NCBI GenBank assembly: GCA_028583405.1 | Contig: CM053259.1 | Coordinates: 19,257,594 to 19,321,593 of the forward strand | DNA: 64,000 nucleotides | Direction: 5' to 3' | From: Pogonophryne albipinna | Taxonomy: Eukaryota; Chordata; Actinopteri; Perciformes; Artedidraconidae | Shown here: positions 1 through 24,459 of the stretch, in pieces | Position numbering within the stretch: the first letter of the stretch is position 1 | Layout: each line of letters opens with the position of its first letter | Translations under genes and position numbers: made by a program | The notes under the pieces: model-generated | Seen by the model: the letters and a program-made list of their open reading frames with translations, nothing else | What the model was told of the DNA's origin: nothing | Databases searched by the model: none

Positions 1-1073
1 CAAGTGTGTTAAGACGAAGCCTGTGAGCACAGTACAGAGGGAAAAAACGTTCCTGAAAAAAAGAGAAGGGGAAAATGATTAACCTCTGAGACATTTACCT
101 AATTAATTCTGTCCGCAATTTAAATGAAGTGAGCAACCTTGCAGCAGTAGCCGGTCAGTGAAACTCATGTAAAATGTATGTCACCCTATATTACCGTGCA
201 AGAACAAGAGCTGCTGCTACTTAATATAATGACACATGTAATCTTTATTCAACTTGCACCCGTGAGGCGTGCATACATGGAAACAGCAAAACCTTTAGCC
301 TAGATCTAAAGCTAAATAAACTGACATGTCTATTGACACAAGTGGAACCATGTTTTACATGTAATTATGAGCATTTATGTTGGTATTAATGATGGACAAA
401 CATGGAATTTAGGCGTAAGTGGAAGTGAGTTTGATTTCTTATGTTGGAAATGTGTATGGAAAACAGTGTTAACGTGAAGAACCAGTCGTGCAGTAGGACC
501 TGGAGAAGCTGCTCAATTAGATGGGTCAATCACTAAGGAGAATGGGTATACTGTAATGGATTTCAGTGTTTTTTTTGGATTTTAATACTTCAAATAAAAA
601 CAAAAATAGGAGAATATACTGCTTATTTACAGTAAATATTATTCGTAAACACGATATGACCTTCAATATAGCCTAGTCCTACATTTATATTTGCAGGGGT
701 GGAAAAAGCAGGGTACATTTAGGCCCCACACTATCCCGATGGAAGTTGGCCTAAATGTTCAATGTGCACGTTCACAGGCTAGGAGTTATAGTTAACAAAC
801 AGCACACACAAAAATTACGTCAATGGGGTTAAGCATTATTGTAACTCAACATAAAACAGTTTCGGTTTACCATAATTGATCAAATCTGCACCCAGGAAGC
901 ATGCTCAGTGACGTGAGTGACTTCATTAACAAGTGCATTTTGGGAGTAGCAAACAAGGGAAATGCCCGAGATGAAGTCCTAGTCCTGTGTTCACTGAGGG
1001 ACCTTTACCTTTGTTGTTTTTCGGAAATAATTCCCGAAGTGACTGCATCATCATTCATCTGAAACGAGTTGAA
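1..1073. other. AT-rich intergenic DNA
   Basis: No conserved coding frame, RNA gene or clear mobile element is visible. The stretch is unique-looking with short A and T runs. Confidence 0.6.
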
Positions 1074-1208
1074 AGTGAGAGCAGTGGGACAGAATGTGAC
1101 TGTAGCTCTGGCTGAAGGGGCAGAGGATTTGAACCTGGAGCTTGTGGAGGACTTCGCGATGCACATTACAACACTCGCAGAAAACCCTTTAGACCACGGG
1201 TTATACAG
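1074..1208 (+). other. Exon-like segment of unknown identity
   Basis: One frame is open from just after a TGA to a strong donor, CAG|GTGAGT (donor at 1209-1214), and includes KVRAVGQNVTVALAEGAEDL and later NPLDHGLYR. The composition looks protein-like, with an acidic/hydrophobic pattern, but I do not recognise a family and see no convincing acceptor or start on the left. The opposite strand is also open across 1005-1289. It could be a terminal exon of an unseen gene, a decayed exon, or chance. Confidence 0.2.
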
Positions 1209-1277
1209 GTGAGTACAACAACAACAACATTCATCACTCAACTCCATTCTCAAGATAAGAACGCAAACAACCACTTT

Positions 1278-1290
1278 GTTGCCTAGCAAC
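1278..1290. promoter_or_regulatory. Palindromic RFX X-box motif GTTGCCTAGCAAC
   Basis: The 13-mer fits the RFX consensus GTNRCC-N(0-3)-RGYAAC exactly and is palindromic. X-boxes are bound by RFX factors and are often found close to promoters of ciliary genes. It lies 70 bases to the right of the exon-like segment ending at 1208. Function is inferred from motif only. Confidence 0.45.
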
Positions 1291-4548
<3,258 letters not shown>

Positions 4549-5541
4549 AATGGCATTTTATTGCAGTTCTGGGCTGGCTAATTGTTGTGTTTGGCCCACT
4601 ACTCAGAGTATGCACAGGCAGGTGGCAGGTTATGTTTTATTTTTCTGCAAATCTAAACAACATAAAGTGTTGGAGACAGGCAACTTCCCCAATTGAGCAG
4701 CCTGCAGGAGACAGTGAACCACAAAAGCTTTATTGCTTGTTAGGGAGGGAAAGGAGGGAGGAGGAGGGGATGGTAGGGAGTTAGAGAAAACAAGTGAGAG
4801 ATGAAAATATTCAGCATTAGTGTTTGTGTATGTATGGTTGGTCCCCAAGTCTAATCCTCGCTCCAATCTATGATAGAGGTGTTTGATCTTCCAAAGCCAG
4901 AGGCAAGGTCCACTTCACTCGGAGGTTGGTGGGTGCAAAGCTGAGGTCAAAGGTCATCATCTGGATAGTTTTAGCTATTTTGGAACGTCCCCTTTAGCGC
5001 TGATTGATGTCACGCAGTGTGGCCTCAAAACCTGTGACCCCTAATCCCCTCTGCAGTCTGTCTGTGGGCATAGAGTTTCCATGCACAGGACATGTCTTTT
5101 TTGACGATGAAAGATACTCCTGCCAGTGAAAAAGTGTTTTGTGGCATTTTTTGTGGATATTAGTAACACGTGCACATCTATGGGTTATCTATGGTTTATA
5201 CAGGAAGAAAATATCCCTTTTCTATACATTCATAACTTAAAGCATACATACATTAACCTTATTGAGGTTTCAGATGAATAATTAATTTCCTTTGAGATTG
5301 AAAATATGCACTTACCCTATTAGAATTGACAGAAAATCACTGACCAGCACCGGCCTGAATTCCCTGTTTGCAGCCGAGGACTGATTGAGCCTCGGTGTCG
5401 CTTTATCCAATATACTTTTATGTGCTCCCACTGTGTTAATAACATGGAGTTTATGGAGTGTGCTCAGTAATTAAATAATGCAGGATTACTTTGACTGGGA
5501 ACACAGTGGATGATATTTTTATTTCATGCATTCTACACCGC

Positions 5542-5554
5542 GGCCCTCTTGTGG
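5542..5554 (-). promoter_or_regulatory. CTCF-like motif
   Basis: GGCCCTCTTGTGG fits 12 of 13 positions of the CTCF core written as YGCCMYCTNSTGG. It stands in a locally GC-rich patch 145 bases left of a 110-bp TG array. A single motif match is weak evidence. Confidence 0.3.
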
Positions 5555-5697
5555 CTCTAATGGGATACAGATGGCGGCCAGAGGTTGTCCGACAGGCGGT
5601 CGGCACCGCAGACTGAGACCAGCGGGGAGTGTCCTGAAACTTGTTCACCACATTACTGTGCCCCACATGCAATGCCTGGGGCCCACTCAGTGTCATG

Positions 5698-5809
<112 letters not shown>

Positions 5810-6825
5810 TATATCATATATATATATATATACATTTTTCTGACAATTTTGGTTGTGTAGATTTGTTCCATTTTAAAACTCTGTTTAAATCATAAATACT
5901 GACTTTTTCTCTCACTAAATGCAACTTTAGTCTCTACAAGAGTCTCCAATTTCATCCAACCTCCATGGCCTGGAGCAAGGCTAGACCATTAAAATATATT
6001 GCCACGGAGGCATTTGTTGGGTGGAAGACCTTAAAACAAACTACTTGACAGTAAAAAACTGCCTATTTACCTTCAATCTCTCTACTGGGTTACAAACTGA
6101 GTTCCTGCAGTAGAAGACTCCCTATTTGTTCACTTATATCTACCACAATTAAGTTTGAGAGTTGCCAGACTGTGAACATTTTGGTTAGTTTTTCTTTTTT
6201 AAATGTTATACCGGCAGCATGTGGCTATTATATGAGTCTATTAAAGGGCTTCTGTTATTTGTAGCAGGCTTTTTGTCAGCAAATGTTGTCAAAGTTTGAT
6301 AATCACTTTTTTTCCATCGATCATGCTAAATTGACCCGCGATGAACTGACTTTTACAGCAAAGCAGCCTAATCAGCATTGCCAGCTTTTTGTCTGTTTTA
6401 GGTTTTTCCACAACTCAGGTCCTGGGTTATGATTCCTGCCATTTTCTCTCTTCCCTACCAACATTATTACAATTCTAAATTATACCCCAAAGGAATTCAG
6501 AATTGTTACGGAGGCATGAAGTTTGCTTTGTTGACTTGACTGTGACTTGGGAAGAGCTCACGGTGGGACAGTGCCCTGTTTGGGGAAAGCCTTTGGGAAA
6601 AGCCTTTTGATTAATCATACAAATCCTCCTCAGAATAGTCCAGAGGGCTGATGGGATGTGGCGTTTGAAAAGATCCGTGGGTCAGAGAGCCTTTGAACTT
6701 CGACCCTTGAACTGTGGCTTTTCACAAAGGTCCCTAGACAAAAGGGGGTGAGCAAATGTTGCACCTCGTGATCTGCCCAGTTACAGAGCAGTGAAAGTTA
6801 GAAATCTAGAGTTTTTAAGCAATAT

Positions 6826-7215
6826 TTAAAGGTGGGGTAGGTAATTTTGGAGAAACCAGCCCGAGTGCGCTAGAATTTGAAAATACACAGCCGGAAAAGA
6901 TCTGCCACTTCCTGACAGAGCCCCTCCTCCAACACACACGAACGCGCACATGACCAATGAGGGCACGAGATAAGTTTGTGCACAGATGGAAGGCTGACAG
7001 GCAGGTAGGCCATCCAGTTATTTTAGCCGGGCCGGCTAAAATGATTGGTCGTGCTTTTTACAGTACTACGGCTTCCACAGATGACATTTTTGTATGGATT
7101 TTTTGTCAAAGCACTTAAGATATTCATTGCTATCGGGATGTTAAGAGCATTCCATGGAATATAACAAAAAGTGTATCTCGAGCCGGTTTCTCAAACTTAC
7201 CTACCCCACCTTTAA
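6826..7215 (+). mobile_element. TTAA-flanked miniature inverted-repeat element, copy 1 (390 bp)
   Basis: The element starts TTAA-AGGTGGGGTAGGTAA and ends with the reverse complement (TTACCTACCCCACCT-TTAA). The inverted ends extend imperfectly to about 38 bases (GAGAAACC(A/G)G region). A near-perfect palindrome, TTTTAGCCGGGCCGGCTAAAA, lies near 7020-7041. A second copy of equal length lies in reverse orientation at 46605-46994. TTAA at both ends is the target duplication typical of piggyBac-type elements, so this is probably a non-autonomous relative. The family name is inference; no transposase is encoded. Confidence 0.85.

Positions 7216-16235
<9,020 letters not shown>

Positions 16236-16291
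<56 letters not shown>
16236..16291. repeat. (CA)28 microsatellite
   Basis: A pure CA array of about 56 bases. A shorter, interrupted TG tract lies 145 bases to the right, at about 16436-16464. Confidence 0.95.
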
Positions 16292-16294
<3 letters not shown>

Positions 16295-18484
16295 TACCTA
16301 GTGTGTTTATTTATGTATCAGTCAGTCATAGAAATTCCCCGTCAAAATGAATTCCTTAGAACAATAATATTTTATGATACTATACAACGTGATGAAACTC
16401 AGAGGCTGCATCAGACAAATGTGTGTCATATGTCGTGTGTGTGTATGTGTGTGTGTGTGTGTGTACAGTATGTGTATGTATGCAAGTGCAGGTTCTGTGT
16501 ATGTGACTGTCATTGAGTGTATTGCAGTGATGCCTAGCCTTTAGTTTATGTATCAGTGAGCGGCATGTCGAGGGAGTCCTAAAAACAAAGGCAGTTTTCA
16601 GAAAGCCTGTTGGCCATCAGTCTGCTATGATAGCCATAACAGATGTATAAACACTCCTCAGACTTCCTACTGAGTGCTAAATGTTGGGAGGCACACGTGT
16701 GTGAGTAATGATACAACATCTGAAACTACGACGTTTGCAAGCAACATTTCATTTGCAAGTTTGGAAAGTTAGGAATAGATTAGAGGATCATTAGGAACAA
16801 CGGTGATTTTTCTCTCTCAAGAGTGTAATTAAAAATGGACCTGCTTTGAATACAAGCAACACAAACAACTCTGTATGGAAATGTATTAATCCATACAATA
16901 AGAAATGACATGTCAGCCAAGGAGGTGGGTACTGCAACTGAGTTAAAAAGTCCTGCAGAATAATAAATCATCTTGTGATATCTCATGGTCATGATTTTGT
17001 TAACTGCTTATCTAGAAAATAATGGGTTTTTCATTTTGAAGATTTAATCTCTAATGGTCTTAAATGTATGACTGTTAATCAGACGTGGAAGTGCTTTGCC
17101 ACAAACAAACAAGGTCATTTTGTATTTCTTTAGATCTTCTGGGAACAGCAAGCAGATGATAAAGTATGGCCATTTGCTTTCCACTGGGTCCCATCAGGCT
17201 AGTTCAAACTTTCCAGAAGAAAAACAAATGTTTCTATTTTTTTCTAATCTCTTTGTAGTTGTTTTTATATAATTAAACGTTCAGTGATTTTCTAATTTAT
17301 CACTAGAACTTAAAAATACTAAAATGATCACAAAAGGAAAGACCTTAATGGATTATAACAACACAGCCCAAAGGGTAAAACATTAAATAAACCTTAACTG
17401 CTCGGCTAATATGCCTCAGTGTATTCATTGACTAGTCTCTCTGAAAAAGCACTCACTTTTCCTCATGCTATGGTTGAGTGGTTTCAGGGGGCCATGTGGT
17501 TCTACAGTCCCTGCTTAGTGGGTGTATCTCTTGAATGAAGCCATAGAGTTCTATATTTTACAAGCTGTGCCACTGGAGGAAGTTTTTGTGAGGAACAGGG
17601 CAGGCCATTTGCATTTGAAACAACCTCTCCCAGCCCCTTTTTCTGCCTCTCCCCTTTCCTCCATGGCCCCGGGCTAATGCTCTCTTTTCCGTCCGGAGCA
17701 GGCCTGTGCACCTGTAGATTAGACACACACAAACATTCGCTCTCACACACACACACTCCAGGGTCCAGCTGTGGGCTGGGGACTGTTCGGTTTAGCTAAG
17801 CTAGCAGTCCAGGCTGCGTCGGCCTAATGATGCGCGACTGGTCATCTGTGGGCCTCTTTGACAGGAAAGACACAGAGGAGAGGAACTTCTCTTCCACTTC
17901 ATTTAAGTTAGCCCCGCTAACGAGGACTGCAAAATGCCTACCAAACATCTGACACTTTGATCAATTCAGATTTAGTCTAACAAGAAGATATACTATTTCC
18001 CTGCTTTTATGTTTCATGTAATGCTTACAGCTCTTAAGGTTAACTCAAATCAGTGCCTCTGTAACTAAGCACTTCATTTTTGGTCCCAGAGCGGGGCAGC
18101 AAGTCACCCATTGACTGCAGGTCCTGTCACTGTAAACTCCCAGTGACTCTGATTGAGGGTGTAGACAGACATTTGTCAAATAGAGATGGCAATGTTTCCT
18201 TGCACCTGTCAGTTAGTCAGTGAAGAGCTTCACTTTAAGGACAAAATACTTGAGAGGTCTAGATTCATACTTTCTCCTCCTCGCTGAGTCCCACCATATA
18301 TCCACAATAAAAAAGGATACAATATAAAAAATAGTATAATGCATGATAGGGGTCTTTGCTGAAACAAAAAGCACTCCAGCAGAGAGCATTTTTTTGGGGT
18401 TCAGGCATTAGCCGTACATGTCTTTGAAAGAAATTAGCAGCCACAATTCGATAAAGTAAAATGTATTATTGTGAAGCTGACAAT

Positions 18485-18855
18485 TGAGAGGCCCGACCAA
18501 GGAAGGAGGCAGAGGCAGAGAGTTAAAATATAACCCGGTGTGGGCATTTATTCCTCATGTGCACATGATTCACAGCCTCAATATGACAGTCCTCCCTGAA
18601 CACAGTCAGCAGCCACAAGGATCTCACACACACTAACAGGGAAAACAGAGCCTAAATACACACAGACTAATCAAACCAACAAGACACAGGTGAGGGGGGA
18701 GGAGACAACACAACACAGGGCACCAGGTGAACACAATCAGCAGCAACAGACAAGACGGGAAGGGGAATACTTTTCAAAATAAAACCACAGAAGGACGCTA
18801 GACAATCCGTAACGGAGGCCGAGATCTATGGCCCCAAAGATCACCTCCGTTACAA
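18485..18855. repeat. Possible degenerate interspersed repeat ending in a GTAACGGAGG hairpin
   Basis: The stretch is unusually A/C-rich and low in TG, with repeated ACACAGG, CACAATCAGCAG and ACAACACAACAC motifs. It resembles sequence seen near the ends of some retroelements in fish. It closes with a perfect 10-base inverted repeat, GTAACGGAGG (18809-18818) and CCTCCGTTAC (18844-18853). There is no second copy in the window, so repeat status is a guess from style. Confidence 0.3.
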
Positions 18856-19207
18856 TTCTTATTATTAAAATGATCTCATTGCCTTCAAACTATATATAAT
18901 TAATGTACACTTGAAGATAACACGAGGACACTGAATGCATCAACAGCATTGTCCTGGCTTCTTTTGCTAAGATGTTCATGGGTAATAAAACTATTTGAAC
19001 ACATTTCGATGCTCTCCCTTTTGTTTGCATTTTGACATCCCTATATTTGGAAGAATGGGACCTAGCCAGATTTATCAAGGCCATTAAAACACAAGCTCTC
19101 CTGTTCCTACTGTCAGAATTTCCATTCATTTGAATGGAAACGGTCTCTGTGTCAGGCGCTTGTGCTTTACTCACTGACAGTAATGTGATTCAGGAGACCA
19201 CCTCACT

Positions 19208-19242
19208 GTGCCAGTTTGTCTGGATGCCAGACAAACTGGCAC
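19208..19242. repeat. Perfect 16-bp-stem inverted repeat with 3-base loop
   Basis: GTGCCAGTTTGTCTGG is followed by ATG and then its exact reverse complement CCAGACAAACTGGCAC. The next outer pair does not match, so the stem is exactly 16 bp. A perfect stem this long with so short a loop is unlikely by chance in unique DNA. It could be a cruciform-prone site, a transposon footprint, a snap-back duplication or, less likely, a small-RNA hairpin (too short for a miRNA precursor). Confidence 0.9.
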
Positions 19243-20426
19243 TTGGGGCACCATTTAGGGCATTGGCATGGCACCTGTACAAGGCCTCTCATCCATACGT
19301 CTTTGGCGTTTGCTGCCACTTGATGAAGCCAAAACACAGAATCCAGCATCTCAAGATGGTGTTTCTACTCCAATCCATTTAAGGAGAGATTTTTCAAAGC
19401 TTTCCTCCTCAAACACAGGGACAGCAAAGTGTGTCCTTGCAGCTTCCCTACTGAATCCCTGAACCTTTTGTTTATCTATCATCCTTCTCCAATCTAACCC
19501 CTCTTTAAATACCTCTTGTTTTTTCCTTTTGGTTGATACATTCTCGTTCTTTCACAGTCCCAAAAAGCAGTGCTTTAACTATGGGCTTTTAATCTTTACA
19601 TGCAGTGAAATAATTAATATGGTCGTTTTAAAAAAATAAATAATTGCCAATTTCTTGCACCATCATCCTTTCACTGCTGACTGTTGAAAATATGTCTTTG
19701 CAGATGGCTGTTAAAGGAAAGCTTGGCTGTATGTGAAATAACTTGCAAGAGTCAATGTAGCCTTTGATGTAGAGTCAAGGGAGGTCAATTGGTTTCCATA
19801 TATGGCATGATCATTGACTTGTGGTTTCTTGTAAAACGGCTGTATGAAACATGCAGCATTTGCTGCCTTATAAAAAATACGAGTGCTAGGAGAATGACAG
19901 TGGGCTGGGAAATATCCAGTACTGACATACACATATACACACTTGTGAACACTCACACTCACACCATCTACTTCATCTTTTTACTGTCAGTCCACTGGCA
20001 GAACACAATGTTTCTACATCTCAGATGGTCGATATCTGAGTGCTTACACATTCTATACAACAGAGCAGGTCTGGATTGATGAATGTTGCTTAAGTGAGAG
20101 AGGCCAGACCATATAGGGATTTCAGCCCTGAAGGCAAGTTGGGCCACTGTAGGGGGTAACACAGGAATCTGCTGCCCTCTGCCACAAGACATTCTCAACT
20201 GTGAGTATTTAAAACCATTCAACTTAATGACCAGGATGCGGTTGGCCTCTGAAAACCAACGCAAGTAACTGTGAAATATCCCTAAAGATATCCCTCTTGT
20301 TTCCCAATTAAATTATTTAATTCTAAACTATGTACAACCAAAGTATTGGACAATTTTGATCTGATAATGATTCTAAATGTAAAGATAAGTTATAACATTT
20401 AACCTGGAAGGGGACAATACCGTCGG

Positions 20427-20545
20427 TTCCAAATGTCATGGCATTCGATGCAATATTCTTGTCAAGCCACAAAGGACAGGAAATGACCGAAGTCATAAAG
20501 ATTCATCCTCTCAGGAAACATGAATGTCAGTACAATGCTGATATC
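20427..20545 (+). repeat. Degenerate teleost interspersed repeat (ATTCATCCTCT type)
   Basis: The order ATGTCATGGCAttcgatgcaat, then AGGAAATGACCGAAGTCAT, then GATTCATCCTCT, then CATGAATGTCAGTACAA follows a high-copy fish repeat I recognise. In that repeat, 'gtcatggcaatccatccaatagttgttgagat' precedes 'accaaagtcattaggattcatcctct'. A second fragment of the same family lies at about 51328-51605 in the same orientation. It is probably LINE-derived, but the family is not certain. Confidence 0.6.
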
Positions 20546-23500
20546 TGGTAGATAAGGGGATCATACAATCCTCTGGGCAATATACTGTATGTACTCAAAT
20601 GAATGGCAATCTATTCAATAGACATTTTAATCTGGACGAAGGTGATTGCAGGCCAACATACTTTGAGCCATAGAAGTCTGGCCCAAAAAAAAGAAACAAA
20701 ATCTCAATAGACAAAAGCTACACAGAAACAAAAAAACTTGCTTCTGATTCAAAGCACCGTTCATAATAAAGAGGAAATCTAAAAAAACAATTGAAGTGCA
20801 CGAGCCAACAACTACAACTGCTACTGTAATATTTTTCTTCCACCCAATCTCTGGTGTCCTTTCGGAACACTTATCCAGAGAAGCTAGGAGTGTAACAACA
20901 CTATAGTTTAAGCTGCCATCAGTCAACAGGTCTTAATCTGTTGAGTCCTGCTCTATATTCCTCTGGGAGAGAAAGCCTATTAAATTTCACTTATTTAGAC
21001 TCTCATAGTAACAGAAATACCGACTGGCCAACTGAGATTTCCACAGAACACTCTCTCCAGCTAACGCATTAGAGCTGAGAAGTCTTTTACATTCCCAGAC
21101 ACATGTACATGCACAGACACACCTATACTTGTTCACGGATACATGCAAAATGACCGTTAACATAGAAAAAGTACACCCTGACTTCACAGTTGAACAGCTG
21201 AAGAAATTTATTTTGACTTACTGGCTCAAAAATTTATTTTGACTTACTGGCTCAAAAGTCAGACTGTGGGATTATTTCTGCTTTAAGGATCTATGCGTCG
21301 TGGCCTTACCAAGTGTATATGAAGTATAGAGCTCTTATTGCGGTCACGCATGAAAAGCCGTCGCTTCAGATCTAAATGAGGGTCTGATGTGTATCAGCTT
21401 ACACTTCCTGCCTTCAGCCCGGCGGTCATCCAACCCCCAACCTAATCCAAAACCCAAAAAGCCATCACCCACTCCCTTTAGGGAAGGTCACAGGTCAGGA
21501 ATCATTCATGCGAGACACAACAAAAATAGTTTGTTTGTGCTTAACAACCACTTTTGGGACTAAAGATGAAATATGGTTTTTGATGCTATCGTTTTTAGGG
21601 GAAAACTAAACAGAGTGAATTAAGCTCATAGAGCATGGTTGATGAATGAAAAAATGAAAATGTTTTGAGGTTACCCTCCTCTGAATCTCGTTTGCATATC
21701 TCCCCCATTGCCCTGTCACAAAGACCAATGAAGCTGAATGTGGGCGTGCTAGCAGGACAATGCAGGCCAGAGTCCATTTATCTCCATACGTCAACAGGAG
21801 AGGCTTTGAGCCAGCCACATTCTGGTCAGTTTAAAGAGTCTGCTCCACCAGACATGAGTTAATGGGCTGATGATCGACATGCAAAGGCAGGTGCTGTTTT
21901 TGTTGGCTGGAGCTTTGGACAAAAAGCCAATGGCTACTCGCTGACTTAAAGCTGTAGTACTTCCAAAGCACTGCAGAGTCTGGGGGAGCATCAAGTGACA
22001 CATTTCAACAAAATGTTCTATCTAAATGTTTTGTTACTTGACTTTAAGTCTTTAAATGATGTGATCTAGTTAAAAATAAGTACTTATTTCAAAAACTATT
22101 AATACAGATATTAATTATATTACCATATTCCATCACATATCTCTAATTAGTCATCGATTAAAGGGGATCAAAAAGGTAGTAAGATTCAATCCTCAAATTC
22201 TCCAATCACAATCAACACAGTCAATCACACAGTTATGCAATACAATAAAACTCAATCCAAGATGAAACAAGGAAACTGCCAAGACAATTTGCTAACAAAG
22301 ACCTGGGGAGACTAACATACACTGATTTACAACAGAGAGAACAATTAGCGTTGAAAAGGCTCCAATTAAAATGACTCCCTTTGATCAGCAGAGGGAACGG
22401 AGCTTCAGCGCACACACCATCTGCGATGGCGCAGTCAGATCAATCTGAAATGAAATAATTATGGCAAATGAATGGGTGTAAAAGTCACCAATTGATACGC
22501 TGAAGATGATTTCATATGTCTAATTGGGAGGAGGATGTGCTTGAACAGGGAGAGACATTTTACGGGATTGGGGAGATAGAGGGGAGAGACAAGGGAACAC
22601 AATCTGACATGACACAAAATACACACTGGCATTAAAAAGTAAAGAGAGGAGGGAAAAAGAAAGGAAAAATGAAAGACACAGCTTTGACTTCTGCATCACT
22701 TTCCTCCACAGCATATGACTGTAGACAGAATATTAAAGCACACAAATCCTGTCGCTGCAATATTCCATAAAGGTGCAATAAATTCATTATGTATTCAAGG
22801 GAGGCCGTAATGCTTTCAAATAATTCCCAATCCGGCCGCGTTCAAAACCAACCGCCGCAAATCAAATTTGGACCAAATAACTGTCAAGTAGGGTGGATTA
22901 ATGAACGCAATACAAGTCCTCTGACGTGAAATGATACCGTGCGAGAGTTAACACTGGAACATATGTGTTCATATCTAGTTTGAAAAACAAAAGAAAAATA
23001 CAGCAGCTGCCAAGGACTGTTATTGGGTTGTATATTTCTGCTTCTGCGCTCACCTGAAAGCTGTGTGACAGTCCTGGTCGGTATTCAAATGCAGACACTC
23101 AAGCATTCTGCGATGAGGAAAAAAGAGAATAACTGAATAGCTAATGGAGCTGACAATGGTGTTGACTTGTTTTGTTGCCTTCTTTAGACTGAGAGAAAAA
23201 TATAGAAATAAATACAGCTTGGAAAAGAATGAATTTAGGGCAAAACCAAACTGCTCAGATGGTGGAGAAATTGGCAAAGTAACCCAGATGTGTACAGCGT
23301 ACTTACATTTAATGTATTCCTATCATTTCAGATCAAAGGACAGATTCCTATGCTATCTATTTCTGGAGTTTTATTTTTTTCTCATTTTTGTTCCTGCTCA
23401 GCAGAGATGACTGGAACACCTGCTGACTGAACAGGTGTGACGATATTCCAGGAGAAAAAACAGGCTCCCGCACGCTCCCTCTGAGGAAACTCAAACACCC

Positions 23501-24401
23501 CGAGTAACTGAGGTGTTAATTAAACGAAAAGGGAGAATGTTAAAACAGTGAGAGAAACGCCTGCTCCCCCTCAAGTTCAGCTTGGCTTGTCAGACGGCTG
23601 TGCCGGGACGGGAGGTTCATGCTAATTGTCATGGCCTTTCATTTTGGGAAGGAACGTCAGAATCCTCAGCGGAGGCTAATTTGTAAGTTTTCCTCTGAGT
23701 ACGTTCAGTCTGTCCCGTTTTTTTCATGTCATATCAAGTATTCATTTTTCCTCCTTCCCCCTCAATTTTCCACAAATAGCCAAAAGAGAGCCTTGATCTA
23801 CGATCTTCATAGCAAAAAAGAAAATTCCAATAAGTGTACATTTTACAAAAGCTGCCAGGATTTTCATAAGCACAACAGCTGTTTTTTCTCCTGCTTCATT
23901 ATATTGATAAATCACCTCGGTGAATTATTCTCAAGCCAAAAGATTTGCTGCATATGCAACTGTTGAGAAAATTGTTTAGACCAAGAAAGTGCTCATATGG
24001 TTAAGCCTTATCCAACCGTCACATCATTCATCATGTGATTTGGGGTGCTGAAGTTTGAAAAAGAAATAATCCACCAGTTGTGGCAGAAAAAAGTTTTTTT
24101 GGGCAGCTGTGAGTTAATGAGGCATTGGAGCATGCGTCGGTGTGTTGGAGCTCACCACAGTCACGTTTCCTGCTGACATCACCGACGGCAGCTGAATCAC
24201 AAAGCATGATGCGGACTGAGGGACGGAGCTACTGTGACCCTCAGCAGCCTCTGTTCATTTGATGAACTCAAAAACAGTCACGCAGACACAACAAGTCTCA
24301 TAGAAGCGCTCCATCATCATCGATGTGGGAGGTTGGCGTGTGACTGTGTTTGTGAGGGGTTGCGGTGTGTTGCCTCACCCACACACATATGGAGGCACAC
24401 G

Positions 24402-24404
<3 letters not shown>
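20546..24404. other. Intergenic DNA with a candidate conserved block
   Basis: The stretch at about 22,740-22,960 is unique, with homeodomain-like AT cores and several CpGs (CCGGCCGCG, CCGCCG), a mix common in conserved enhancers. No exons are recognised. Confidence 0.5.
21204..21255. repeat. Perfect tandem duplication of 26 bp
   Basis: A 26-base unit containing TTTATTTTGACTTACTGGCT occurs twice head to tail without mismatch. The identity suggests a recent duplication by slippage or repair. Confidence 0.9.

Positions 24405-24457
<53 letters not shown>
24405..24457. repeat. (CA)n microsatellite with CG-bearing left edge
   Basis: A CACGCACGCGCGC start grades into a pure CA array. Alternating purine-pyrimidine with CG steps is a strong Z-DNA-type pattern. 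Confidence 0.93.

Positions 24458-24459
<2 letters not shown>

Larger units (their letters stand above)
16465..20426. other. Intergenic DNA with possible repeat and a perfect hairpin
   Basis: Apart from the segment at 18485-18855 and the hairpin at 19208, a second small inverted repeat lies at 19119-19140 (arms TTTCCATTCA and TGAATGGAAA with a 2-base loop). No gene is recognised. Confidence 0.55.

Noticed and set aside
20169..20181. TGCCCTCTGCCAC as a CTCF core
   Set aside because: Three mismatches at informative positions of the core.
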